A stretch of 64,000 bases of DNA from Pampus argenteus (taxonomy: Eukaryota; Chordata; Actinopteri; Scombriformes; Stromateidae). The stretch's first letter is position 1, and every line of letters begins with the position of its first letter. The stretch spans positions 24,636,501-24,700,500 of the forward strand of contig CM072863.1 of assembly GCA_036937835.1 (NCBI GenBank), given 5' to 3'. Made by a program: the position numbers and the translations under genes. A model generated the notes under the pieces. The model made no database searches, was not told where the DNA came from, and worked only from the letters and a program-made list of their open reading frames with translations. Positions 49,888 through 62,820 of the stretch are shown here, piece by piece.

Positions 49888-52672
49888 GCCATCAACAAGT
49901 AACTGATTTCTAATGATTAGGACCAAAAAACTCACTTCTGAGAGCTTCCTGCAGCTTTTACTGTAACATTTGTAAAAATAGCTTTCTCTCAGGCCAAAAC
50001 TGACAACTATAGTTTTTCTTAAACAGGGATCAATATTTTCAATGAAAACCATGTTTGCCATCAACAAGTAACTGATTTCTAATTATTAGGACCAAAAAAC
50101 TCACTTCTGAGAGCTTCCTGCAGCTTTTACTGTAACATTTGTACAAATAGCTTTCTCTCAGGCCAAAACTGACAACTACAGTTTTTCTTAAACAAGGAGC
50201 AATATTTTCAATCAAAACCATGTTTGCCATCAACAAGTAACTAATTTCTAATGATTAGGACCAAAAAACTCACTTCTGAGTGCTTCCTACAGCTTTTACT
50301 GTAACATTTGTAAAAATAGCTTTCTCTCAGGCCAAAACTGACAACTACAGTTTTTCTTAAACAAGGAGCAATATTTTCAATCAAAACCATGTTTGCCATC
50401 AACAAGTAACTGATTTCTAATGATTAGGACCAAAAAACTCACTTCTGAGAGCTTCCTGCAGCTTTTACTGTAACATTTGTACAAATAGCTTTCTCTCAGG
50501 CCAAAACTGACAACTACAGTTTTTCTTAAACAAGGAGCAATATTTTCAATCAAAACCATGTTTGCCATCAACAAGTAACTGATTTCTAATGATTAGGACC
50601 AAAAAACTCACTTCTGAGAGCTTCCTGCAGCTTTTACTGTAACATTTGTAAAAATAGCTTTCTCTCTGGCCAAAACTGACAACTACAGTTTTTCTTAAAC
50701 AAGGAGCAATATTTTCAATCAAAACCATGTTTGCCATCAACAAGTAACTGATTTCTAATGATTAGGACCAAAAAACTCACTTCTGAGAGCTTCCTGCAGC
50801 TTTTACTGTAACATTTGTACAAATAGCTTTCTCTCAGGCCAAAACTGACAACTACAGTTTTTCTTAAACAAGGATCAATATTTTCAATCAAAACCATGTT
50901 TGCCATCAACAAGTAACTGATTTCTAATGATTAGGACCAAAAAACTCACTTCTGAGAGCTTCCTGCAGCTTTTACTGTAACATTTGTAAAATAGCTTTCT
51001 CTCAGGCCAAAACTGACAACTACAGTTTTTCTTAAACAAGGATAAATATTTTCAATCAAAACCATGTTTGCCATCAACAAGTAACTGATTTCTAATGATT
51101 AGGACCAAAAAACTCACTTCTGAGAGCTTCCTGCAGCTTTTACTGTAACATTTGTACAAATAGCTTTCTCTCAGGCCAAAACTGACAACTACAGTTTTTC
51201 TTAAACAAGGAGCAATATTTTCAATCAAAACCATGTTTGCCATCAACAAGTAACTGATTTCTAATGATTAGGACCAAAAAACTCACTTCTGAGAGCTTCC
51301 TGCAGCTTTTACTGTAACATTTGTAAAAATAGCTTTCTCTCAGGCCAAAACTGACAACTACAGTTTTTCTTAAACAAGGAGCAATATTTTCAATCAAAAC
51401 CATGTTTGCCATCAACAAGTAACTGATTTCTAATGATTAGGACCAAAAAACTCACTTCTGAGAGCTTCCTGCAGCTTTTACTGTAACATTTGTACAAATA
51501 GCTTTCTCTCAGGCCAAAACTGACAACTACAGTTTTTCTTAAACAAGGAGCAATATTTTCAATCAAAACCATGTTTGCCATCAACAAGTAACTGATTTCT
51601 AACGATTAGGACCAAAAAACTCACTTCTGAGAGCTTCCTGCAGCTTTTACTGTAACATTTGTAAAAATAGCTTTCTCTCAGGCCAAAACTGACAACTATA
51701 GTTTTTCTTAAACAAGGAGCAATATTTTCAATCAAAACCATGTTTGCCATCAACAAGTAACTAATTTCTAATGATTAGGACCAAAAAACTCACTTCTGAG
51801 AGCTTCCTACAGCTTTTACTGTAACATTTGTAAAAATAGCTTTCTCTCGGCGAGAGAAGGCCAAAACTGACAACTATAGTTTTTCTTAAACAAGGAGCAA
51901 TATTTTCAATCAAAACCATGTTTGCCATCAACAAGTAACTGATTTCTAATGATTAGGACCAAAAAACTCACTTCTGAGAGCTTCCTGCAGCTTTTACTGT
52001 AACATTTGTAAAAATAGCTTTCTCTCAGGCCAAAACTGACAACTACAGTTTTTCTTAAACAAGGAGCAATATTTTCAATCAAAACCATGTTTGCCATCAA
52101 CAAGTAACTGATTTCTAATGATTAGGACCAAAAAACTCACTTCTGAGAGCTTCCTGCAGCTTTTACTGTAACATTTGTACAAATAGCTTTCTCTCAGGCC
52201 AAGACTGACAACTACAGTTTTTCTTAAACAAGGAGCAATATTTTCAATCAAAACCATGTTTGCCATCAACAAGTAACTGATTTCTAATGATTAGGACCAA
52301 AAAACTCACTTCTGAGAGCTTCCTGCAGCTTTTACTGTAACATTTGTAAAAATAGCTTTCTCTCAGGCCAAAACTGACAACTATAGTTTTTCTTAAACAA
52401 GGAGCAATATTTTCAATCAAAACCATGTTTGCCATCAACAAGTAACTAATTTCTAATGATTAGGACCAAAAAACTCACTTCTGAGAGCTTCCTACAGCTT
52501 TTACTCTAACATTTGTAAAAATAGCTTTCTCTCGGCGAGAGAAGGCCAAAACTGACAACTATAGTTTTTCTTAAACAAGGAGCAATATTTTCAATCAAAA
52601 CCATGTTTGCCATCAACAAGTAACTGATTTCTAATGATTAGGACCAAAAAACTCACTTCTGAGAGCTTCCTG

Positions 52673-54345
52673 CAGCTTTTACTGTAACATTTGTAAAAAT
52701 AGCTTTCTCTCAGGCCAAAACTGACAACTACAGTTTTTCTTAAACAAGGATCAATATTTTCAATGAAAACCATGTTTGCCATCAACAAGTAACTGATTTC
52801 TAATTATTAGGACCAAAAAACTCACTTCTGAGAGCTTCCTGCAGCTTTTACTGTAACATTTGTACAAATAGCTTTCTCTCAGGCCAAAACTGACAACTAC
52901 AGTTTTTCTTAAACAAGGAGCAATATTTTCAATCAAAACCATGTTTGCCATCAACAAGTAACTAATTTCTAATGATTAGGACCAAAAAACTCACTTCTGA
53001 GTGCTTCCTACAGCTTTTACTGTAACATTTGTAAAAATAGCTTTCTCTCAGGCCAAAACTGACAACTACAGTTTTTCTTAAACAAGGATCAATATTTTCA
53101 ATGAAAACCATGTTTGCCATCAACAAGTAACTGATTTCTAATGATTAGGACCAAAAAACTCACTTCTGAGAGCTTCCTGCAGCTTTTACTGTAACATTTG
53201 TAAAAATAGCTTTCTCTCAGGCCAAAACTGACAACTATAGTTTTTCTTAAACAAGGAGCAATATTTTCAATCAAAACCATGTTTGCCATCAACAAGTAAC
53301 TAATTTCTAATGATTAGGACCAAAAAACTCACTTCTGAGAGCTTCCTGCAGCTTTTACTGTAACATTTGTAAAAATAGCTTTCTCTCAGGCCAAAACTGA
53401 CAACTACAGTTTTTCTTAAACAAGGAGCAATATTTTCAATCAAAACCATGTTTGCCATCAACAAGTAACTGATTTCTAATGATTAGGACCAAAAAACTCA
53501 CTTCTGAGAGCTTCCTGCAGCTTTTACTGTAACATTTGTACAAATAGCTTTCTCTCAGGCCAAAACTGACAACTACAGTTTTTCTTAAACAAGGAGCAAT
53601 ATTTTCAATCAAAACCATGTTTGCCATCAACAAGTAACTGATTTCTAATGATTAGGACCAAAAAACTCACTTCTGAGAGCTTCCTGCAGCTTTTACTGTA
53701 ACATTTGTAAAAATAGCTTTCTCTCAGGCCAAAACTGACAACTACAGTTTTTCTTAAACAAGGAGCAATATTTTCAATCAAAACCATGTTTGCCATCAAC
53801 AAGTAACTGATTTCTAATGATTAGGACCAAAAAACTCACTTCTGAGAGCTTCCTGCAGCTTTTACTGTAACATTTGTAAAAATAGCTTTCTCTCAGGCCA
53901 AGACTGACAACTATAGTTTTTCTTAAACAAGGAGCAATATTTTCAATGAAAACCATGTTTGCCATCAACAAGTAACTGATTTCTAATGATTAGGACCAAA
54001 AAACTCACTTCTGAGAGCTTCCTGCAGCTTTTACTGTAACATTTGTAAAAATAGCTTTCTCTCAGGCCAAAACTGACAACTATAGTTTTTCTTAAACAAG
54101 GAGCAATATTTTCAATCAAAACCATGTTTGCCATCAACAAGTAACTAATTTCTAATGATTAGGACCAAAAAACTCACTTCTGAGAGCTTCCTGGAGCTTT
54201 TACTGTAACATTTGTAAAAATAGCTTTCTCTCAGGCCAAAACTGACAACTACAGTTTTTCTTAAACAAGGAGCAATATTTTCAATCAAAACCATGTTTGC
54301 CATCAACAAGTAACTGATTTCTAATGATTAGGACCAAAAAACTTA
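52673..54345 (+). repeat. 1.67-kb segment, first copy at offset 2722
   Basis: Shares taattattag, ggccaagactg (near 53899 and 56621) and cctggagc (near 54193 and 56915) with 55395-57067. It also matches the 5.44-kb duplication at offset 14614 (38146 region), continuing into its paired hairpin monomers, so it is a third, partial copy of that unit. 2722 is sixteen monomers plus two insertions. Confidence 0.85.
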
Positions 54346-54654
54346 CTTCTGAGAGCTTCCTGCAGCTTTTACTGTAACATTTGTAAAAATAGCTTTCTCT
54401 CGGCGAGAGAAGGCCAAAACTGACAACTACAGTTTTTCTTAAACAAGGAGCAATATTTTCAATCAAAACCATGTTTGCCATCAACAAGTAACTGATTTCT
54501 AATGATTAGGACCAAAAAACTCACTTCTGAGAGCTTCCTGCAGCTTTTACTGTAACATTTGTAAAAATAGCTTTCTCTCGGCGAGAGAAGCCCAAAACTG
54601 ACAACTATAGTTTTTCTTAAACAAGGAGCAAAATTTTCAATCAAAACCATGTTT
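54299..54654 (+). repeat. Two adjacent hairpin monomers, third occurrence
   Basis: Palindromes at 54395-54411 and 54573-54589 with acttacttc and gaagccc markers as at 33903 and 39685. Confidence 0.87.
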
Positions 54655-55330
54655 GCCATCAACAAGTAACTAATTTCTAATGATTAGGACCAAGAAACTC
54701 ACTTCTGAGTGCTTCCTACAGCTTTTACTGTAACATTTGTAAAAATTGCTTTCTCTCAGGCCAAAACTGACAATTACAGTTTTTCTTAAACAAGGACCAA
54801 TATTTTCATTCAAAACCACGTTTTCCATCAACAAGTAACTGATTTCTAATGATTAGGACCAAAAAACTCACTTCTGAGAGCTTCCTGCAGCTTTTACTGT
54901 AACATTTGTAAAAATAGCTTTCTCTCAGGCCAAAACTGACAACTACAGTTTTTCTTAAACAAGGACCAATATTTTCAATCAAAACCATGTTTGCCATCAA
55001 CAAGTAACTGATTTCTAATGATTAGGACCAAAAAATTCACTTCTGAGAGCTTCCTGCAGCTTTTACTGTAACATTTGTAAAAATAGCTTTCTCTCAGGCC
55101 AAAACTGACAACTACAGGTTTTCTTAAACAAGGAGCAATATTTTCAATCAAAACCATGTTTGCCATCAACAAGTAACTGATTTCTAATGATTAGGACCAA
55201 AAAACTCACTTCTGAGAGCTTCCTGCAGCTTTTACTGTAACATTTGTAAAAATAGCTTTCTCTCAGGCCAAAACTGACAACTATAGTTTTTCTTAAACAA
55301 GGAGCAAAATTTTCAATCAAAACCATGTTT
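54655..55330 (+). repeat. Cassette A copy following the paired hairpins
   Basis: The V monomer has accaagaaac. Here the paired hairpins run straight into a complete V-W-X-Y, whereas at 34.4 and 40.2 kb V is followed by W-like monomers of other types. This junction shows where the 2722-bp unit was joined. Confidence 0.86.
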
Positions 55331-55394
55331 GCCATCAACAAGTAACTAATTTCTAATGATTAGGACCAAAAACCTCACTTCTGAGTGCTTCCTA

Positions 55395-57067
55395 CAGCTT
55401 TTACTGTAACATTTGTAAAAATAGCTTTCTCTCAGGCCAAAACTGACAACTACAGTTTTTCTTAAACAAGGATCAATATTTTCAATGAAAACCATGTTTG
55501 CCATCAACAAGTAACTGATTTCTAATTATTAGGACCAAAAAACTCACTTCTGAGAGCTTCCTGCAGCTTTTACTGTAACATTTGTACAAATAGCTTTCTC
55601 TCAGGCCAAAACTGACAACTACAGTTTTTCTTAAACAAGGAGCAATATTTTCAATCAAAACCATGTTTGCCATCAACAAGTAACTAATTTCTAATGATTA
55701 GGACCAAAAAACTCACTTCTGAGTGCTTCCTACAGCTTTTACTGTAACATTTGTAAAAATAGCTTTCTCTCAGGCCAAAACTGACAACTACAGTTTTTCT
55801 TAAACAAGGATCAATATTTTCAATGAAAACCATGTTTGCCATCAACAAGTAACTGATTTCTAATGATTAGGACCAAAAAACTCACTTCTGAGAGCTTCCT
55901 GCAGCTTTTACTGTAACATTTGTAAAAATAGCTTTCTCTCAGGCCAAAACTGACAACTATAGTTTTTCTTAAACAAGGAGCAATATTTTCAATCAAAACC
56001 ATGTTTGCCATCAACAAGTAACTAATTTCTAATGATTAGGACCAAAAAACTCACTTCTGAGAGCTTCCTGCAGCTTTTACTGTAACATTTGTAAAAATAG
56101 CTTTCTCTCAGGCCAAAACTGACAACTACAGTTTTTCTTAAACAAGGAGCAATATTTTCAATCAAAACCATGTTTGCCATCAACAAGTAACTGATTTCTA
56201 ATGATTAGGACCAAAAAACTCACTTCTGAGAGCTTCCTGCAGCTTTTACTGTAACATTTGTACAAATAGCTTTCTCTCAGGCCAAAACTGACAACTACAG
56301 TTTTTCTTAAACAAGGAGCAATATTTTCAATCAAAACCATGTTTGCCATCAACAAGTAACTGATTTCTAATGATTAGGACCAAAAAACTCACTTCTGAGA
56401 GCTTCCTGCAGCTTTTACTGTAACATTTGTAAAAATAGCTTTCTCTCAGGCCAAAACTGACAACTACAGTTTTTCTTAAACAAGGAGCAATATTTTCAAT
56501 CAAAACCATGTTTGCCATCAACAAGTAACTGATTTCTAATGATTAGGACCAAAAAACTCACTTCTGAGAGCTTCCTGCAGCTTTTACTGTAACATTTGTA
56601 AAAATAGCTTTCTCTCAGGCCAAGACTGACAACTATAGTTTTTCTTAAACAAGGAGCAATATTTTCAATGAAAACCATGTTTGCCATCAACAAGTAACTG
56701 ATTTCTAATGATTAGGACCAAAAAACTCACTTCTGAGAGCTTCCTGCAGCTTTTACTGTAACATTTGTAAAAATAGCTTTCTCTCAGGCCAAAACTGACA
56801 ACTATAGTTTTTCTTAAACAAGGAGCAATATTTTCAATCAAAACCATGTTTGCCATCAACAAGTAACTAATTTCTAATGATTAGGACCAAAAAACTCACT
56901 TCTGAGAGCTTCCTGGAGCTTTTACTGTAACATTTGTAAAAATAGCTTTCTCTCAGGCCAAAACTGACAACTACAGTTTTTCTTAAACAAGGAGCAATAT
57001 TTTCAATCAAAACCATGTTTGCCATCAACAAGTAACTGATTTCTAATGATTAGGACCAAAAAACTCA
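55395..57067 (+). repeat. 1.67-kb segment, second copy at offset 2722
   Basis: Counterpart of 52673-54345. The match stops near 57067, where actcac replaces acttac and no hairpin follows. Confidence 0.85.
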
Positions 57068-58372
57068 CTTCTGAGAGCTTCCTGCAGCTTTTACTGTAAC
57101 ATTTGTACAAATAGCTTTCTCTCAGGCCAAAACTGACAACTACAGTTTTTCTTAAACAAGGAGCAATATTTTCAATCAAAACCATGTTTGCCATCAACAA
57201 GTAACTGATTTCTAATGATTAGGACCAAAAAACTCACTTCTGAGAGCTTCCTGCAGCTTTTACTGTAACATTTGTAAAAATAGCTTTCTCTCAGGCCAAA
57301 ACTGACAACTACAGTTTTTCTTAAACAAGGAGCAATATTTTCAATCAAAACCATGTTTGCCATCAACAAGTAACTGATTTCTAATGATTAGGACCAAAAA
57401 ACTCACTTCTGAGAGCTTCCTGCAGCTTTTACTGTAACATTTGTAAAAATAGCTTTCTCTCAGGCCAAAACTGACAACTATAGTTTTTCTTAAACAAGGA
57501 GCAATATTTTCAATCAAAACCATGTTTGCCATCAACAAGTAACTAATTTCTAATGATTAGGACCAAAAAACTCACTTCTGAGAGCTTCCTGCAGCTTTTA
57601 CTGTAACATTTGTAAAAATAGCTTTCTCTCAGGCCAAAACTGACAACTACAGTTTTTCTTAAACAAGGAGCAATATTTTCAATCAAAACCATGTTTGCCA
57701 TCAACAAGTAACTGATTTCTAATGATTAGGACCAAAAAACTCACTTCTGAGAGCTTCCTGCAGCTTTTACTGTAACATTTGTACAAATAGCTTTCTCTCA
57801 GGCCAAAACTGACAACTACAGTTTTTCTTAAACAAGGAGCAATATTTTCAATCAAAACCATGTTTGCCATCAACAAGTAACTGATTTCTAATGATTAGGA
57901 CCAAAAAACTCACTTCTGAGAGCTTCCTGCAGCTTTTACTGTAACATTTGTAAAAATAGCTTTCTCTCAGGCCAAAACTGACAACTACAGTTTTTCTTAA
58001 ACAAGGAGCAATATTTTCAATCAAAACCATGTTTGCCATCAACAAGTAACTGATTTCTAATGATTAGGACCAAAAAACTCACTTCTGAGAGCTTCCTGCA
58101 GCTTTTACTGTAACATTTGTACAAATAGCTTTCTCTCAGGCCAAAACTGACAACTACAGTTTTTCTTAAACAAGGAGCAATATTTTCAATCAAAACCATG
58201 TTTGCCATCAACAAGTAACTGATTTCTAATGATTAGGACCAAAAAACTCACTTCTGAGAGCTTCCTGCAGCTTTTACTGTAACATTTGTAAAAATAGCTT
58301 TCTCTCAGGCCAAAACTGACAACTATAATTTTTCTTAAACAAGGAGCAATATTTTCAATCAAAACCATGTTT

Positions 58373-59058
58373 GCCGTCAACAAGTAACTAATTTCTAATG
58401 ATTAGGACCAAAAAACTCACTTCTGAGAGCTTCCTACAGCTTTTACTGTAACATTTGTAAAAATAGCTTTCTCTCGGCGAGAGAAGGCCAAAACTGACAA
58501 CTATAGTTTTTCTTAAACAAGGAGCAATATTTTCAATCAAAACCATGTTTGCCATCAACAAGTAACTGATTTCTAATGATTAGGACCAAAAAACTCACTT
58601 CTGAGAGCTTCCTGCAGCTTTTACTGTAACATTTGTAAAAAATAGCTTTCTCTCAGGCCAAAACTGACAACTACAGTTTTTCTTAAACAAGGATCAATAT
58701 TTTCAATCAAAACCATGTTTGCCATCAACAAGTAACTGATTTCTAATGATTAGGACCAAAAAACTCACTTCTGAGAGCTTCCTGCAGCTTTTACTGTAAC
58801 ATTTGTAAAAATTGCTTTCTCTCAGGCCAAAACTGACAATTACAGTTTTTCTTAAACAAGGACCAATATTTTCATTCAAAACCACGTTTTCCATCAACAA
58901 GTAACTGATTTCTAATGATTAGGACCAAAAAACTCACTTCTGAGAGCTTCCTGCAGCTTTTACTGTAACATTTGTAAAAATAGCTTTCTCTCTGGCCAAA
59001 ACTGACAACTACAGTTTTTCTTAAACAAGGAGCAATATTTTCAATCAAAACCATGTTT
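58373..59058 (+). repeat. Cassette H, copy 8
   Basis: The hairpin monomer begins gccgtcaac (rare CpG near 58375). The preceding monomer has caactataatt (near 58326). Otherwise the four-part order is unchanged. Confidence 0.88.
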
Positions 59059-59902
59059 GCCATCAACAAGTAACTGATTTCTAATGATTAGGACCAAAAA
59101 ACTCACTTCTGAGAGCTTCCTGCAGCTTTTACTGTAACATTTGTACAAATAGCTTTCTCTCAGGCCAAAACTGACAACTACAGTTTTTCTTAAACAAGGA
59201 TCAATATTTTCAATCAAAACCATGTTTGCCATCAACAAGTAACTGATTTCTAATGATTAGGACCAAAAAACTCACTTCTGAGAGCTTCCTGCAGCTTTTA
59301 CTGTAACATTTGTAAAATAGCTTTCTCTCAGGCCAAAACTGACAACTACAGTTTTTCTTAAACAAGGATAAATATTTTCAATCAAAACCATGTTTGCCAT
59401 CAACAAGTAACTGATTTCTAATGATTAGGACCAAAAAACTCACTTCTGAGAGCTTCCTGCAGCTTTTACTGTAACATTTGTACAAATAGCTTTCTCTCAG
59501 GCCAAAACTGACAACTACAGTTTTTCTTAAACAAGGAGCAATATTTTCAATCAAAACCATGTTTGCCATCAACAAGTAACTGATTTCTAATGATTAGGAC
59601 CAAAAAACTCACTTCTGAGAGCTTCCTGCAGCTTTTACTGTAACATTTGTAAAAATAGCTTTCTCTCAGGCCAAAACTGACAACTACAGTTTTTCTTAAA
59701 CAAGGAGCAATATTTTCAATCAAAACCATGTTTGCCATCAACAAGTAACTGATTTCTAATGATTAGGACCAAAAAACTCACTTCTGAGAGCTTCCTGCAG
59801 CTTTTACTGTAACATTTGTACAAATAGCTTTCTCTCAGGCCAAAACTGACAACTACAGTTTTTCTTAAACAAGGAGCAATATTTTCAATCAAAACCATGT
59901 TT

Positions 59903-60596
59903 GCCATCAACAAGTAACTGATTTCTAATGATTAGGACCAAAAAACTCACTTCTGAGAGCTTCCTGCAGCTTTTACTGTAACATTTGTACAAATAGCTTT
60001 CTCTCAGGCCAAAACTGACAACTACAGTTTTTCTTAAACAAGGAGCAATATTTTCAATCAAAACCATGTTTGCCATCAACAAGTAACTAATTTCTAATGA
60101 TTAGGACCAAAAAACTCACTTCTGAGAGCTTCCTACAGCTTTTACTGTAACATTTGTAAAAATAGCTTTCTCTCGGCGAGAGAAGGCCAAAACTGACAAC
60201 TATAGTTTTTCTTAAACAAGGAGCAATATTTTCAATCAAAACCATGTTTGCCATCAACAAGTAACTGATTTCTAATGATTAGGACCAAAAAACTCACTTC
60301 TGACAGCTTCCTGCAGCTTTTACTGTAACATTTGTACAAATAGCTTTCTCTCAGGCCAAAACTGACAACTACAGTTTTTCTTAAACAAGGAGCAATATTT
60401 TCAATCAAAACCATGTTTGCCATCAACAAGTAACTAATTTCTAATGATTAGGACCAAAAAACTCACTTCTGAGAGCTTCCTACAGCTTTTACTGTAACAT
60501 TTGTAAAAATAGCTTTCTCTCGGCGAGAGAAGGCCAAAACTGACAACTATAGTTTTTCTTAAACAAGGAGCAATATTTTCAATCAAAACCATGTTT
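59903..60596 (+). repeat. 347-bp dimer tract (palindrome monomer + hairpin monomer), two copies
   Basis: 59903-60249 and 60250-60596 each pair a gtacaaatag monomer with a hairpin monomer (palindromes 60168-60184 and 60515-60531). A tctgacagc change near 60302 and 60649 recurs at 347 bp, consistent with copying of this period. Confidence 0.85.
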
Positions 60597-61383
60597 GCCA
60601 TCAACAAGTAACTGATTTCTAATGATTAGGACCAAAAAACTCACTTCTGACAGCTTCCTGCAGCTTTTACTGTAACATTTGTAAAAATAGCTTTCTCTCA
60701 GGCCAAAACTGACAACTACAGTTTTTCTTAAACAAGGAGCAATATTTTCAATCAAAACCATGTTTGCCATCAACAAGTAACTGATTTCTAATGATTAGGA
60801 CAAAAAAACTCACTTCTGAGAGCTTCCTGCAGCTTTTACTGTAACATTTGTACAAATAGCTTTCTCCCAGGCCAAAACTGACAACTACAGTTTTTCTTAA
60901 ACAAGGAGCAATATTTTCAATCAAAACCATGTTTGCCATCAACAAGTAACTGATTTCTAATGATTAGAACTAAAAAACTCACTTCTGAGAGCTTCCTGCA
61001 GCTTTTAATGTAACATTTGTAAAAATAGCTTTCTCTCAGGCTAAAACTGACAACTACAGTTTTTCTTAAACAAGGAGCAATATTTTAAATCAAAACCATG
61101 TTTGCCATCAACAAGTAACTGATTTCTAATGATTAGGACCAAAAAACTCACTTCTGAGAGCTTCCTGCAGCTTTTACTGTAACATTGGTAAAAATAGCTT
61201 TGTCTCAGGCCAAAACTGACAACTACAGTTTTTCTTAAACAAGGAGCAATATTTTCAATCAAAACCATGTTTGCCATCAACAAGTAACTGATTTCTAATG
61301 ATTAGCACCAAAAAAACTCACTTCTGAGAGCTTCCTGCAGCTTTTACTGTAACATTTGTAAAAATAGCTTTCTCTCAGGCCAA
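60597..61383 (+). repeat. Diverged block, first copy of a 2224-bp-offset duplication
   Basis: Unusual bases shared with 62821-63607: ggacaaaaaaac, ctcccagg, gattagaac, ttaatgtaac, aggctaaaac, ttttaaatc, attggtaaa, tttgtctc and gattagcacc with an extra A. None of these except ttttaaatc was seen elsewhere in the window. The two copies differ in a few places, for example gattagaactaaa here and gattagaaccaaa in the other. Confidence 0.9.
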
Positions 61384-61442
61384 AACTGACAACTATAGTT
61401 TTTCTTAAACAAGGAGCAATATTTTCAATCAAAACCATGTTT

Positions 61443-61798
61443 GCCATCAACAAGTAACTGATTTCTAATGATTAGGACCAAAAAACTCACTTCTGAGTGC
61501 TTCCTACAGCTTTTACTGTAACATTTGTAAAAATAGCTTTCTCTCGGCGAGAGAAGGCCAAAACTGACAACTATAGTTTTTCTTAAACAAGGAGCAATAT
61601 TTTCAATCAAAACCATGTTTGCTATCAACAAGTAACTAATTTCTAATGATTAGGACCAAAAAACTCACTTCTGAGATCTTCCTACAGCTTTTACTGTAAC
61701 ATTTGTAAAAATAGCTTTCTCTCGGCGAGAGAAGGCCAAAACTGACAACTATAGTTTTTCTTAAACAAGGAGCAATATTTTCAATCAAAACCATGTTT
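61443..61798 (+). repeat. Two adjacent hairpin monomers, independent pair
   Basis: Palindromes at 61539-61555 and 61717-61733. Backgrounds differ from the other pairs: the first has gagtgc with ctacag, the second ctaattt with gagatc, and gctatcaac begins the second. No acttacttc or gaagccc marker, so this pair arose separately. Confidence 0.85.
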
Positions 61799-62738
61799 GC
61801 CATCAACAAGTAACTGATTTCTAATGATTAGGACCAAAAAACTCACTTCTGAGTGCTTCCTACAGCTTTTACTGTAACATTTGTACAAATAGCTTTCTCT
61901 CAGGCCAAAACTGACAACTACAGTTTTTCTTAAACAAGGACCAATATTTTCAATCAAAACCATGTTTGCCATCAACAAGTAACTGATTTCTAATGATTAG
62001 GACCAAAAAACTCACTTCTGAGAGCTTCCTGCAGCTTTTACTGTAACATTTGTAAAAATAGCTTTCTCTCAGGCCAAAACTGACAACTACAGGTTTTCTT
62101 AAACAAGGAGCAATATTTTCAATCAAAACCATGTTTGCCATCAACAAGTAACTGATTTCTAATGATTAGGACCAAAAAACTCACTTCTGAGAGCTTCCTG
62201 CAGCTTTTACTGTAACATTTGTAAAAATAGCTTTCTCTCAGGCCAAAACTGACAACTATAGTTTTTCTTAAACAAGGAGCAAAATTTTCAATCAAAACCA
62301 TGTTTGCCATCAACAAGTAACTAATTTCTAATGATTAGGACCAAAAATTCACTTCTGAGTGCTTCCTACAGCTTTTACTGTAACATTTGTAAAAATAGCT
62401 TTCTCTCAGGCCAAAACTGACAACTATAGTTTTTCTTAAACAAGGAGCAATATTTTCAATCAAAACCATGTTTGCCATCAACAAGTAACTGATTTCTAAT
62501 GATTAGGACCAAAAAACTCACTTCTGAGAGCTTCCTGCAGCTTTTACTGTAACATTTGTACAAATAGCTTTCTCTCAGGCCAAAACTGACAACTACAGTT
62601 TTTCTTAAACAAGGAGCAATATTTTCAATCAAAACCATGTTTGCCATCAACAAGTAACTAATTTCTAATGATTAGGACCAAAAAACTCACTTCTGAGAGC
62701 TTCCTACAGCTTTTACTGTAACATTTGTAAAAATAGCT

Positions 62739-62755
62739 TTCTCTTGGCGAGAGAA
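62739..62755. other. Damaged hairpin (ttctcttggcgagagaa)
   Basis: One arm has C changed to T, leaving a single non-Watson-Crick position in the 8-bp arms. It removes no CpG of the insertion itself. It is the only imperfect arm among the 32. Confidence 0.88.
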
Positions 62756-62820
62756 GGCCAAAACTGACAACTATAGTTTTTCTTAAACAAGGAGCAATAT
62801 TTTCAATCAAAACCATGTTT

